A DNA stretch of 11,580 nucleotides from a bacterium. GTDB lineage: Bacteria; Krumholzibacteriota; Krumholzibacteriia; LZORAL124-64-63. How positions within the stretch are numbered: the stretch's first letter is position 1; each line of letters starts with the position of its first letter. Position numbers and translations under genes: made by a program. The stretch covers positions 1-11,580 of the forward strand of contig JAUVBS010000025.1 in NCBI GenBank assembly GCA_030591105.1, given 5' to 3'. Below the pieces are notes generated by a model. It saw only the letters and a list, made by a program, of their open reading frames with translations. It was not told the DNA's origin and made no database searches. Shown piece by piece: positions 1 through 6,649 of this stretch.

Positions 1-501
1 GAAATAGAACTTCTGCCGGAACGCGGTCAACAGCCGTCGATAATTATCGCTATTGAGCAGGTTGACTGATTTCAACGGTAGGTCACCGTGACCGATCACG
101 CACAGATTCCCGGGTACCTTGAGTTTCTCTGCGTCGTCGGGGTGCTGCAAAAGATGACGGAAACTCAGCTCCTGGTCGGCCAGTTTTTCGTTGGGCGAGC
201 GAAAGTTACCGTCGACCCACCCGATCGGCCGCTCGAGCATGAAAGCCATCTGACGGGCAATATTGTAGGAGACGTAACTGGCGCCCTCGCCGCTGGCGGT
301 CGAGGCGAAGGTGACCACCTTGCCGATCGTGCTCTCGTGCGTGGCGATCAAATTATTGGCGATCTTCTCGAACTCGGCCAGTTGCCGTTCGTCGGGCACC
401 GGATAGAGGTTCCCACCCTCGATGGTCTCGAGCTGGTACCGATAATCACCAGGACTCCCGCCGCGGGACGCCTTGCGCATCGCATCGAGTATCTTGCTCA
501 T
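1..501 (-). CDS. BY-kinase/CpsD-like exopolysaccharide ATPase, degenerate P-loop, 3' end outside window
   Basis: Translated from the ATG at 501 this frame stays open for 167 codons to the window edge, so only the N-terminal part is seen. It begins MSKILDAMRKA, a start common in CpsD/GumC-partner tyrosine autokinases that control polysaccharide chain length. Residues 61-80 occupy the P-loop place (KVVTFASTASGEGAS), which keeps the GEG-S frame of the family but has Ala74 where the ATP-binding Lys belongs. The Walker A' site at 95-103 reads WVDGNFRSP; the family has DxDxRxP, so the second Asp is Asn99. Fold assignment is good, but ATPase or kinase activity is doubtful. The Tyr-rich tail and Walker B would lie outside the window. 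Start choice: first ATG after an in-frame stop (about 571-573), with GGAG three bases upstream. A MinD/ParA-like relative is an alternative. Confidence 0.72.
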   Translation of the reverse strand, partial: MSKILDAMRKASRGGSPGDYRYQLETIEGGNLYPVPDERQLAEFEKIANNLIATHESTIGKVVTFASTASGEGASYVSYNIARQMAFMLERPIGWVDGNFRSPNEKLADQELSFRHLLQHPDDAEKLKVPGNLCVIGHGDLPLKSVNLLNSDNYRRLLTAFRQKFYF

Positions 502-731
502 GGGCTCCGTCTCACTGGAAAAAACGCCTGCCTCGGGCAGACCGCGCTGACCACAGGGGCTGCGATACTGTGATTATCATGTCTGGGCGGGACTACCCCT
601 GTTCCGGCGCCTCTTAATCTACCCTCGAATTTCGATGTTCGGCGTTGTCACTTTAGCAATATCGCAGCGTGACGCCTTCCGGAGACGGGGCCAAGAGCCA
701 ATCAAGACGACAGGAAACATGGTGAAAACAA
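502..731 (-). promoter_or_regulatory. Structured 5' leader of the BY-kinase-like gene
   Basis: If the promoter at 732-760 is used, transcription starts near 725 and the gene has a leader of about 220 nt. On the minus strand it holds, in order: an inverted repeat with arms GTGACGCC complement at 669-676 and GGCGTTGTCAC at 641-651 (three-base bulge); a small palindrome TCGAAATTCGA at about 625-635; a 7-bp stem with arms at 596-602 and 553-559 (ACAGGGG/CCCCTGT); and a terminator-like hairpin at 519-542. I do not recognise a known riboswitch class. No convincing leader peptide was found. Confidence 0.4.
519..542 (-). terminator. Terminator-like hairpin inside the leader, possible attenuator
   Basis: On the minus strand GTCTGCC, loop CGA, GGCAGGC form a 7-bp stem (one G-T pair), followed by G and six T (519-524). 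This is the shape of a short intrinsic terminator, and it lies only about 18 nt before the ATG at 501 and downstream of the promoter. Read-through would be needed to express the gene, so it may work as an attenuator or may hide the ribosome site. Stem length is modest, so strength is uncertain. Confidence 0.4.
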
Positions 732-760
732 ACTATATACCGGTCAGGTCAAGGTGTCAA
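732..760 (-). promoter_or_regulatory. Near-consensus sigma70 promoter for the BY-kinase-like gene
   Basis: The minus strand carries TTGACA (755-760), a 17-bp spacer and TATAGT (732-737): six of six at -35 and five of six at -10, with optimal spacing. A second TTGACC begins a few bases inside the spacer. The site points toward the gene starting at 501. It is the strongest promoter-like match I found in the window. Confidence 0.75.
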
Positions 761-862
761 CCTCCTTGTCCCCGGTGCATTTGCGCTGTTTTGGGGTTCG
801 CCTCAGAGGTGCCGCCCATCGGCCGGCAGGGCCTCGACGAACGCCCGGGATCGCCGGTCGGT

Positions 863-1960
863 TCAGCCCGCTACCGCCCGCACCTGTTCGATCACGAAAT
901 CGACCTGGTCGTCGGTCAAATCGGCGTGCATCGGTAGGCTGACGATCTCGTCCGCGACGCGGCAAGCGATCGGGAATTCCTCGCGGCTGTAGCCGAGGTC
1001 TGCGTACGCCGGCGAGAGCGGCAAGGTCACCGGGTAGTGGATTCCGCAACCGATACCCTGGTCGGACAGATGTTGCATCAGCTCGGTACGATTGCCGACC
1101 CGGATGACGTAGAGATGGAAAACGTGCCGGCGATCCGGCAGCGTGACCGGCACCTGGCATACGTCCGCGAGCCCTTCGTTGTAGCGGTGAGCAACGGCGA
1201 TACGACGGTCGGTCCAAGCGTCGAGATGCCGCAGCTTGACCTGCAGCACGGCAGCCTGGATCCCATCGAGACGGCTGTTGGCGCCGGGAAAATCGTGGCG
1301 GTACTTCTCGAGGCTGCCGTGGTCACCCAACGCGCGAACACGAGAGATCAGATCGGAGTCGTCGGTCACGACCGCGCCGGCATCGCCATAGGCGCCGAGG
1401 TTCTTACCCGGATAGAAGCTGAAGCACCCGCAGTGGCCCATGGTCCCGACCTGGCGCCCCTTGTAGGTCGCCCCATGCGCTTGCGCAGCGTCTTCGACCA
1501 CGGCCAGATCGTGCTGGCGAGCGATGGCCAGGATCGGATCCATCTCCGCCGGCTGGCCGTACAGATGCACCGGTAGAATGGCCCGGGTCTGTTTGGTGAT
1601 CGCCGCCTCGAGCTGCCCTGGGTCGATGTTGTACGAGACCTCTTCGCAGTCGACGAAGCGAGGCTGCGCGCCGGTCCAGCTGATCGCCTCGGCCGTGGCG
1701 ATGAAGGTGTTCGCCACCGTGATGACCTCATCCCCGGGCCCGACCTTCAGCCCATGCAGGGCCATGAAAAGACCGTCGGTACCGTTGCCCGTCCCGACGC
1801 AGTGCTTGATACCGAGATAGGCGGCGAAGTCGTCCTCGAAGGCGCGGGCATACTTGCCGCTGACGAACGCACAGTCGGCCAAGACCGCGGCTATGGCCGG
1901 GTCGATCTCGTCCTTGAGGGTTTGGTACTGGGCTTTCAGATCGACAAAGGCGACGTTCAT
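863..1960 (-). CDS. DegT/DnrJ/EryC1/StrS family PLP-dependent sugar aminotransferase
   Basis: This protein of 365 residues belongs to the aspartate-aminotransferase-fold enzymes that transfer an amino group, usually from glutamate, to a keto-sugar nucleotide for O-antigen, capsule or glycan synthesis. Visible family marks: the N-terminal FVDLKAQY, the cofactor-binding [10 protein letters not shown] (55-64), [10 protein letters not shown] with Asp157 and Gln160 contacting the PLP ring, [10 protein letters not shown] with Lys186 as the Schiff-base lysine, and [12 protein letters not shown] in the substrate region. It is close in style to WbpE/FdtB/WlbE-type enzymes, but the exact sugar cannot be told. 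An upstream ATG at 1978 exists; I prefer the one at 1960 because AAGGAG lies seven bases before it and the family begins there. The next gene on this strand is the BY-kinase-like ATPase, 361 bp downstream with its own promoter, which fits a polysaccharide locus. Confidence 0.92.
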   Translation of the reverse strand: MNVAFVDLKAQYQTLKDEIDPAIAAVLADCAFVSGKYARAFEDDFAAYLGIKHCVGTGNGTDGLFMALHGLKVGPGDEVITVANTFIATAEAISWTGAQPRFVDCEEVSYNIDPGQLEAAITKQTRAILPVHLYGQPAEMDPILAIARQHDLAVVEDAAQAHGATYKGRQVGTMGHCGCFSFYPGKNLGAYGDAGAVVTDDSDLISRVRALGDHGSLEKYRHDFPGANSRLDGIQAAVLQVKLRHLDAWTDRRIAVAHRYNEGLADVCQVPVTLPDRRHVFHLYVIRVGNRTELMQHLSDQGIGCGIHYPVTLPLSPAYADLGYSREEFPIACRVADEIVSLPMHADLTDDQVDFVIEQVRAVAG

Positions 1961-2031
1961 CCCCGGGCTCCTTGGCATGGGTGGCGGACCGCCGGTCTCA
2001 CCGGTGGTGCCGGTCGATCTCGGACCGATAC

Positions 2032-2060
2032 ACGATACCTGACAAATAGAACTTCGTCAG
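2032..2060 (-). promoter_or_regulatory. Possible promoter of the aminotransferase gene
   Basis: The minus strand shows CTGACG (2055-2060), a 17-bp spacer and TATCGT (2032-2037). Both boxes are partial matches, but the spacing is right and the site lies about 70 bp before the start at 1960 in the 208-bp divergent gap. No convincing plus-strand promoter for the gene at 2169 was found in the same gap. Confidence 0.33.
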
Positions 2061-2168
2061 CGTCGGGTTCGATTTGAATCATTCCTGCGAATCCGCTGAA
2101 AAAAGGCGAATCCCGGTTAAAACTTCGCCATCGGCAGACACGGACCTATCTTTTGCGGAGGAGGCGTC

Positions 2169-3203
2169 ATGTTCAGAATCTTGCTCAAGAGAGCTACCGT
2201 GAGCCTGGCCTGGGGGCTGGTGCCGCTGGCGTTCGTGCCGTGGATCGGTGCGACGGAGCAACTCCCGCCCCGGCCACCAAGCGACTTCGGTGAGCGTCCA
2301 TTGGCCACCGCCAGGGACGACCGGCCGGCCGATATCGGATTCGACGCCCCCCGCGTCGGCTTCGACTGTGCCCGGGCCGAGACCACCTTGACCGTGACGG
2401 TCGATAGCGCCGACACCTTGCAAAACGACACGACCGGTGCCGTGAGTGAGTTACCGGGCTACTCCTGCTTCGGCTGGGACGAGAGCGGCCCCGAGCAGAT
2501 CTACGAACTGGAGGTAACCGAGCAGCTGGTGCTCTACGCCGGCCTCAGCGATCTGCAGGCGGACCTCGACCTCTTTCTGTTGGACGACTGCGACACCGAT
2601 GCCTGCATCGCGTACGCGAACACCGAATTCGCCACGCTGGTGGCAGCAGGGACCTACTATCTGGTGGTCGACGGCTACCAGGGCGCAGCGGGCCCGTACA
2701 CCCTGGTGGTATCGGGGCACTACGAAGGCGTCCCGGAAGCGATCTGCGACACCTCGTCCGACCTGGCGGCGATACCGATCGACTGGCCGCTGGCCGAAGC
2801 GCGCACCGACACCCTGTTTGGTCGCCCCAACCTGATCCAGGCCTACAGTTGCAGCCCCATCCTGCGCACCGGCGGCGAGGTCTGGTACGCAATCTCACTG
2901 CCGCCGGAGTGGCAACTGGACGCCAGCGTGACCAGCATTCCGATGGGGCTCGATCCGTGCCTGTGGCTCTTCGACGGCTGCGGACCGTCACCGGCCTGCC
3001 TCGAGTTCGTCGATGCCGGTGGGGCCGGAGAAGTGGAGAATCTCTCCTGGTCCAACGACGGTAACGAGACCGTAACCGTGTATCTGGCCATCGATAGCTG
3101 GCGGCCGCCGGAGACGGTCTTCGACGGAATCGTCACCCTCGCTGCCCCACTCGTACCGCTGCAACAGACCTCGTGGAGCGATCTTCGCCGTCTGTACCGT
3201 TAG
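2169..3203 (+). CDS. Exported protein with two PPC-like beta domains
   Basis: The protein has 344 residues. The first about 28 form a signal peptide: MFRILLKR, a hydrophobic stretch (11-26), then IGA with cleavage likely before TEQ. After a Pro/Arg-rich linker come two related beta-sandwich units, about 72-182 and 208-326. Each has a YSC near its start, then a G-E-x-W/I-Y strand, an LDxxLxLxDxC segment and, in the first, GTYYLVVDGYQGAAGPYTLVV, the typical end of a bacterial pre-peptidase C-terminal (PPC) domain. Nine cysteines lie in the mature part, several spaced as likely disulphide pairs (141/146, 271/277). No catalytic domain is visible, so it may be a binding or structural secreted protein. 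It ends in SWSDLRRLYR, which might be a sorting tag. Start: ATG preceded by GGAGGAGG. The UAG stop forms the first bases of a palindrome. Specific function is unknown. Confidence 0.8.
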   Translation: MFRILLKRATVSLAWGLVPLAFVPWIGATEQLPPRPPSDFGERPLATARDDRPADIGFDAPRVGFDCARAETTLTVTVDSADTLQNDTTGAVSELPGYSCFGWDESGPEQIYELEVTEQLVLYAGLSDLQADLDLFLLDDCDTDACIAYANTEFATLVAAGTYYLVVDGYQGAAGPYTLVVSGHYEGVPEAICDTSSDLAAIPIDWPLAEARTDTLFGRPNLIQAYSCSPILRTGGEVWYAISLPPEWQLDASVTSIPMGLDPCLWLFDGCGPSPACLEFVDAGGAGEVENLSWSNDGNETVTVYLAIDSWRPPETVFDGIVTLAAPLVPLQQTSWSDLRRLYR

Positions 3204-3232
3204 CCCGGGAGATTCATGAATAGTCCGGGCTA
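3201..3232 (+). repeat. Gene-end palindrome, copy A (complete)
   Basis: TAGCCCGG (3201-3208) and CCGGGCTA (3225-3232) are exact inverted arms around the core ATTCATGAAT, itself a perfect 10-bp palindrome. Three bases on each side of the core do not pair. The first TAG is the stop codon of the preceding gene. It could fold in RNA and aid termination or protect the 3' end; a T-rich stretch (CAATTTTG) follows about 10 bp later. Diverged copies lie at 5019, 8015 and 9853. Confidence 0.7.
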
Positions 3233-3269
3233 GTGTCCGACTCAATTTTGCCTTCTCGCCATCCTTTAC

Positions 3270-3298
3270 TTGATTCGGTGAGAGGCCTTCCCTAGTGT
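3270..3298 (+). promoter_or_regulatory. Weak candidate promoter for top6B
   Basis: TTGATT (3270-3275), 17 bp, TAGTGT (3293-3298) is a partial sigma70-type match in the short gap before top6B. If used, transcription starts near 3305, which would exclude the GTG at 3297 as a start and fits the chosen ATG at 3351. Confidence 0.25.
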
Positions 3299-3350
3299 GT
3301 CGGGGCGCCCCGACCTACCGACCCGGTTCCGCCATGGAGGGTTTGACCGG

Positions 3351-5021
3351 ATGCCCACTACTGATAAGAAACGAAACCGGCGCCAAGACCGCGCCCCACT
3401 CGACGCCAAGGCCCAAGCGAGCCGACAGCGCGAGATTTCCATCAGCGAGTTCTTCACCAAGAACCGTCATCTGCTCGGTTTCGACTCCCCGGCCAAGGCG
3501 CTGCTGACGACGATCAAGGAGGCGGTGGACAACAGTCTCGATGCCTGCGAAGAGGCGGGCATCTTGCCGCGCGTACGCGTGGAGATCCACCTGGAACAGG
3601 ATCCGCCGGTCGCCAGCGGGGTCAACGGCAACGACAACAACAGCAGCAACGGCAATGCGAAGCCGGGCACGGTGCGCGAAGAGCGCTACAAGATCGTCGT
3701 CGAGGACAACGGCCCCGGCATCGTCGTCAACCAGATCCCACGCATCTTCGGGAAGCTCCTGTACGGCTCGAAATTCCACACGCTCCGGCAGAGCCGCGGC
3801 CAGCAGGGAATCGGGATCTCGGCCGCCGGGATGTACGGACAGTTGACGACCGGGCGGCCGGTGACCATCTACAGCCGCACCGGCCCGGATCAGGCGGCCC
3901 ACCGTTTCGAGATCCAGCTCGACATGAAGAAGAACGAGCCGGTGATACTCGCCGATGAGGAGACGATCTGGGAGGTCGATCAAGGCACACGCGTGGAGAT
4001 CGTTCTGACCGGTTCGTACAAGCGCGGACAGCACTCGGTCGACACATATCTGCAGCAGACCGCCATCGCCAATCCCCACGTACAGCTGACCTACTGCGCA
4101 CCGAAGGGCGAACCGGTGGTCTACGAGAGCGTCGCTGCCGAACTACCGGTCGCAGCCGTCGAAATCCAGCCCCATCCGCACGGCGTCGAACTCGGCATAA
4201 TGGCGCGCATGCTCAAGGAAACCAAGTGCCGCAACGTCAACTCCTTCTTGAAGGAGGAGTTCTGCCGCGTCGGGCCGAAGACTGCCGAGGCGATCCTGAC
4301 GGCGGCGAAACTGCCGCCCCGCAAGAATCCCAAACGACTTCAACAGGACGACATCCAGCGACTGCTGGGCGCCATCACCGAGACGAAGATCCCTGCCCCC
4401 CCTACCGACTGCCTCTCACCCATCGGAGAAGAGCTGGTGCTGGCGGGTCTGCAACACGGGATCACGGCCGATTTCTACACGTCGGTGACCAGACCGGCAG
4501 CGGTCTACCGCGGCAACCCATTCCAAATCGAGGTTGGTCTCGCTTACGGCGCCCAACTCCCGGGCGACGAACTGGCCCGGGTGATGCGCTTTGCGAACCG
4601 TGTGCCTTTGCTTTACCAGGCGAGTGCCTGCGCAATTCACAAGGCGACTCTGACGGCCAACTGGCGCAGCTACGGTCTGCAACAGAGTAGAGGTGCCTTG
4701 CCCTCTGGACCGCTGGTGATCCTGGTACACATGGCATCGGTGTGGGTCCCGTTCACCTCCGAAAGCAAGGAGGCCGTCGCCCACTACCCCGAGATCATCA
4801 AAGAGGTCCGACTCGGGCTACAGGAGGCCGGCCGACATCTTCAACGCCACATCCGGCGGCGCGTCCGCGAACGCGAAGCAGAGCAGAAGCAGAGTTACAT
4901 CCAGAAGTACATCCCGCACATCGGTGACGCTTTGCAGGAAATCCTCATCCTCGACGATAACGAACGGGATGAGGTGATCGTCACCCTCACCGACACCTTG
5001 GAACGGAGCCGTAAGTTCTAG
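3351..5021 (+). CDS. top6B: DNA topoisomerase VI subunit B (type IIB topoisomerase ATPase)
   Basis: Subunit B is the GHKL ATPase of the A2B2 enzyme that passes one DNA duplex through another and relaxes supercoils. The 556-residue protein shows the N-box EAVDNSLDA (57-65), the G1 box EDNGPGI (118-124), the G2 lid [17 protein letters not shown] (148-164), an H2TH region near 290-335 ([20 protein letters not shown]) and a transducer domain (about 345-500) with [18 protein letters not shown]. The tail [17 protein letters not shown] is the part expected to contact subunit A. An Asn/Ser/Gly-rich stretch (about 84-107) interrupts the Bergerat fold between the N- and G1-boxes. Start: ATG at 3351 with GGAGGG about ten bases before; a GTG at 3297 would add 18 unsupported residues. 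Length fits archaeal relatives of roughly 530-620. The partner subunit A is 1.6 kb downstream, beyond an M32 peptidase gene. Identification is firm; chromosomal topo VI is uncommon in bacteria. Confidence 0.95.
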   Translation: MPTTDKKRNRRQDRAPLDAKAQASRQREISISEFFTKNRHLLGFDSPAKALLTTIKEAVDNSLDACEEAGILPRVRVEIHLEQDPPVASGVNGNDNNSSNGNAKPGTVREERYKIVVEDNGPGIVVNQIPRIFGKLLYGSKFHTLRQSRGQQGIGISAAGMYGQLTTGRPVTIYSRTGPDQAAHRFEIQLDMKKNEPVILADEETIWEVDQGTRVEIVLTGSYKRGQHSVDTYLQQTAIANPHVQLTYCAPKGEPVVYESVAAELPVAAVEIQPHPHGVELGIMARMLKETKCRNVNSFLKEEFCRVGPKTAEAILTAAKLPPRKNPKRLQQDDIQRLLGAITETKIPAPPTDCLSPIGEELVLAGLQHGITADFYTSVTRPAAVYRGNPFQIEVGLAYGAQLPGDELARVMRFANRVPLLYQASACAIHKATLTANWRSYGLQQSRGALPSGPLVILVHMASVWVPFTSESKEAVAHYPEIIKEVRLGLQEAGRHLQRHIRRRVREREAEQKQSYIQKYIPHIGDALQEILILDDNERDEVIVTLTDTLERSRKF

Positions 5022-5039
5022 CCCGGACTGCTCACAAAT
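5019..5039 (+). repeat. Gene-end palindrome, copy B (left half only)
   Basis: TAGCCCGGACTGCTCACAAA begins with the stop codon of top6B and matches the left half and centre of copy A with several changes. No right arm follows. It looks like a decayed or partial copy, and the lack of a hairpin would allow transcription to continue into the M32 gene. Confidence 0.45.
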
Positions 5040-5102
5040 GGCGTACCGCGCAGGCGCAGGCCGCTGGCCAGCACGGCCGAGCCGGTTATGGAGAAGATGT
5101 TC

Positions 5103-6596
5103 ATGGCCGAGATCTACACAGACTTCCTGGAGAAAACGCGGGAAATCCACCGCCTCGGGGCCACCCTGGCCTTGATGTCCTGGGACCAGGAAACCTACCT
5201 GCCGCCGCGGGGTGTACCGGCCCGCTCCACCCAACGGGCAACGCTCGCGTCGATCGTCCACGAGCGGACAGTCGCTGCGGGACTAGGCGCGCTGATCGAG
5301 GAGTTGCAAGCCGACACCCTGGACGATACGGCCGCGGCAAACCTGCGTGAGATGAAGCGGATCCGCGACCGAGCGATCAAGATCCCACGCGAGTTGGTCG
5401 CCGAATTGGCCGCCGCCGGCAGCCTCGCTCAGCAAGCCTGGCTCACGGCCAAGGCACACAACGACTGGGTGCAATTTGAGCCTCACCTGACCCGACTGGT
5501 CGCGCTGAAACGGCGCGTAGCCGACGCCGTCGGCTACGAAGACGAGCCATACGACGCCTTACTCGACGAGTACGAACCCGGCGCGCGGCTGCGCGAACTT
5601 CTACCCCTTTTCACCGAATTGCGTAGCCGACTGGTCCAGCTCTGCACGCGAATCGCCGCTGCCAGCGACAAACCGCAACGTGCTGTGCTGTGTCAGCCGC
5701 TGACGCCGCTGCGCCAGGAGGCGCTCGCGCGGCGTCTGTTGCAGGATATCGGCTTCGATTTCTCTGCTGGCCGCCTCGACCTGAGCGAACACCCGTTCAC
5801 CGAAGGGATGAGTCCAGCCGACGTACGGATCACGACTCGCTACGATAGTGAAGATCTGTCTGTCAGCTTGTTCGCGGTGCTCCATGAGGGTGGCCATGCT
5901 CTTTACGAGATGGGTCTGCCCATCGCAGACGAGGCGACCCCCGCCGCCCAGGCGGTCAGCCTCGGGATCCACGAATCGCAGTCGCGCCTGTGGGAGTGCT
6001 GCGTCGGGCGTAGCCGCCCCTTCATGGAGTACCTCGCCCGCCTGCTGCACGAACTGGCCCCGGAACAGTTCAGCGCCGCCGAGCCGCAACAGCTCTACCG
6101 TGCAGCCAACGCGGTTGTCCCGACACCGGTACGGATCAACGCCGACGAAGTCACTTACAACCTGCACATCATCCTACGTTTGGAAATCGAGCGGGCGCTG
6201 CTGAGCAACGACATCGAGGTCGCGGACATACCCGCATTGTGGCGCGAGAAATCCGAACAGAACCTCGGTATGAGACCGCAGTCCGACACCGAGGGAGCAT
6301 TGCAGGACATCCACTGGGCATTCGGCTGTTTCGGCTATTTCCCTACTTACACCCTGGGCAACCTCTACGCTGCCCAGTTTTTCGCCGCGGCCCGCGGCGC
6401 GCTACCGGACCTCGATCGCCAGCTCGCCAGCGGCGAATTCGGTCCGCTGCGGCAATGGTTGCGTCGGCAGGTGCACGAGAAGGGTAGTTTGCTGCCGGCC
6501 GCGGAGTTGTGTCGAGAGGTGACCGGTGCGGCACTGGGCATCGAGCCTTACCTGGCGTACCTGGACACCAAATTCACGGAGATCTATCGGCTCTGA
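5103..6596 (+). CDS. Carboxypeptidase Taq-type, M32 metallopeptidase
   Basis: M32 enzymes are cytosolic zinc or cobalt carboxypeptidases that remove residues one at a time from the C-terminus of peptides, with broad specificity. The 497-residue length is that of the family. Marks: LMSWDQETYLPPRG near residues 24-37, DVRITTRY (240-247), the metal-binding HEGGH (261-265), HESQSR (290-295) with Glu291 as third ligand, YNLHIILR (352-359), and the late FGYFPTYTLGN. No signal peptide is present. Three ATGs are possible (5088, 5097, 5103); I chose 5103 because GGAGAAG lies nine bases upstream and would itself be overlapped by the earlier starts. The gene lies 81 bp after top6B and 53 bp before top6A, with no clear promoter or terminator in either gap, so co-transcription is likely. 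A link to topoisomerase function is not evident. Confidence 0.94.
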   Translation: MAEIYTDFLEKTREIHRLGATLALMSWDQETYLPPRGVPARSTQRATLASIVHERTVAAGLGALIEELQADTLDDTAAANLREMKRIRDRAIKIPRELVAELAAAGSLAQQAWLTAKAHNDWVQFEPHLTRLVALKRRVADAVGYEDEPYDALLDEYEPGARLRELLPLFTELRSRLVQLCTRIAAASDKPQRAVLCQPLTPLRQEALARRLLQDIGFDFSAGRLDLSEHPFTEGMSPADVRITTRYDSEDLSVSLFAVLHEGGHALYEMGLPIADEATPAAQAVSLGIHESQSRLWECCVGRSRPFMEYLARLLHELAPEQFSAAEPQQLYRAANAVVPTPVRINADEVTYNLHIILRLEIERALLSNDIEVADIPALWREKSEQNLGMRPQSDTEGALQDIHWAFGCFGYFPTYTLGNLYAAQFFAAARGALPDLDRQLASGEFGPLRQWLRRQVHEKGSLLPAAELCREVTGAALGIEPYLAYLDTKFTEIYRL

Positions 6597-6649
6597 CCGG
6601 ACGCCGATGCCGGCAGCTTCACCGGCACGGCGCGGGAAGGAAGAGAGCG

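Noticed and set aside
88..573. 161-codon open frame on the plus strand
   Set aside because: It is antisense to the BY-kinase-like gene, which has clear family motifs on the minus strand; the plus-strand translation matches nothing I recognise.
744..1217. 157-codon minus-strand frame overlapping the aminotransferase end
   Set aside because: It overlaps the aminotransferase in another frame, is Arg/Pro-rich as expected from GC-rich shadow frames, and covers the promoter region.
2108..2120. GAATCCCGGTTAA as a fifth copy of the gene-end palindrome
   Set aside because: Only a short partial match, not at a gene end; it could be chance.
2147..2152. TATCTT as -10 box for the PPC-like gene
   Set aside because: Transcription would begin at or inside the Shine-Dalgarno at 2157-2164 and the -35 match is poor.
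6509..6649. ATG start of top6A inside the M32 gene
   Set aside because: It would overlap 88 bp of the M32 gene with no Shine-Dalgarno; the TTG at 6650 has a strong one.
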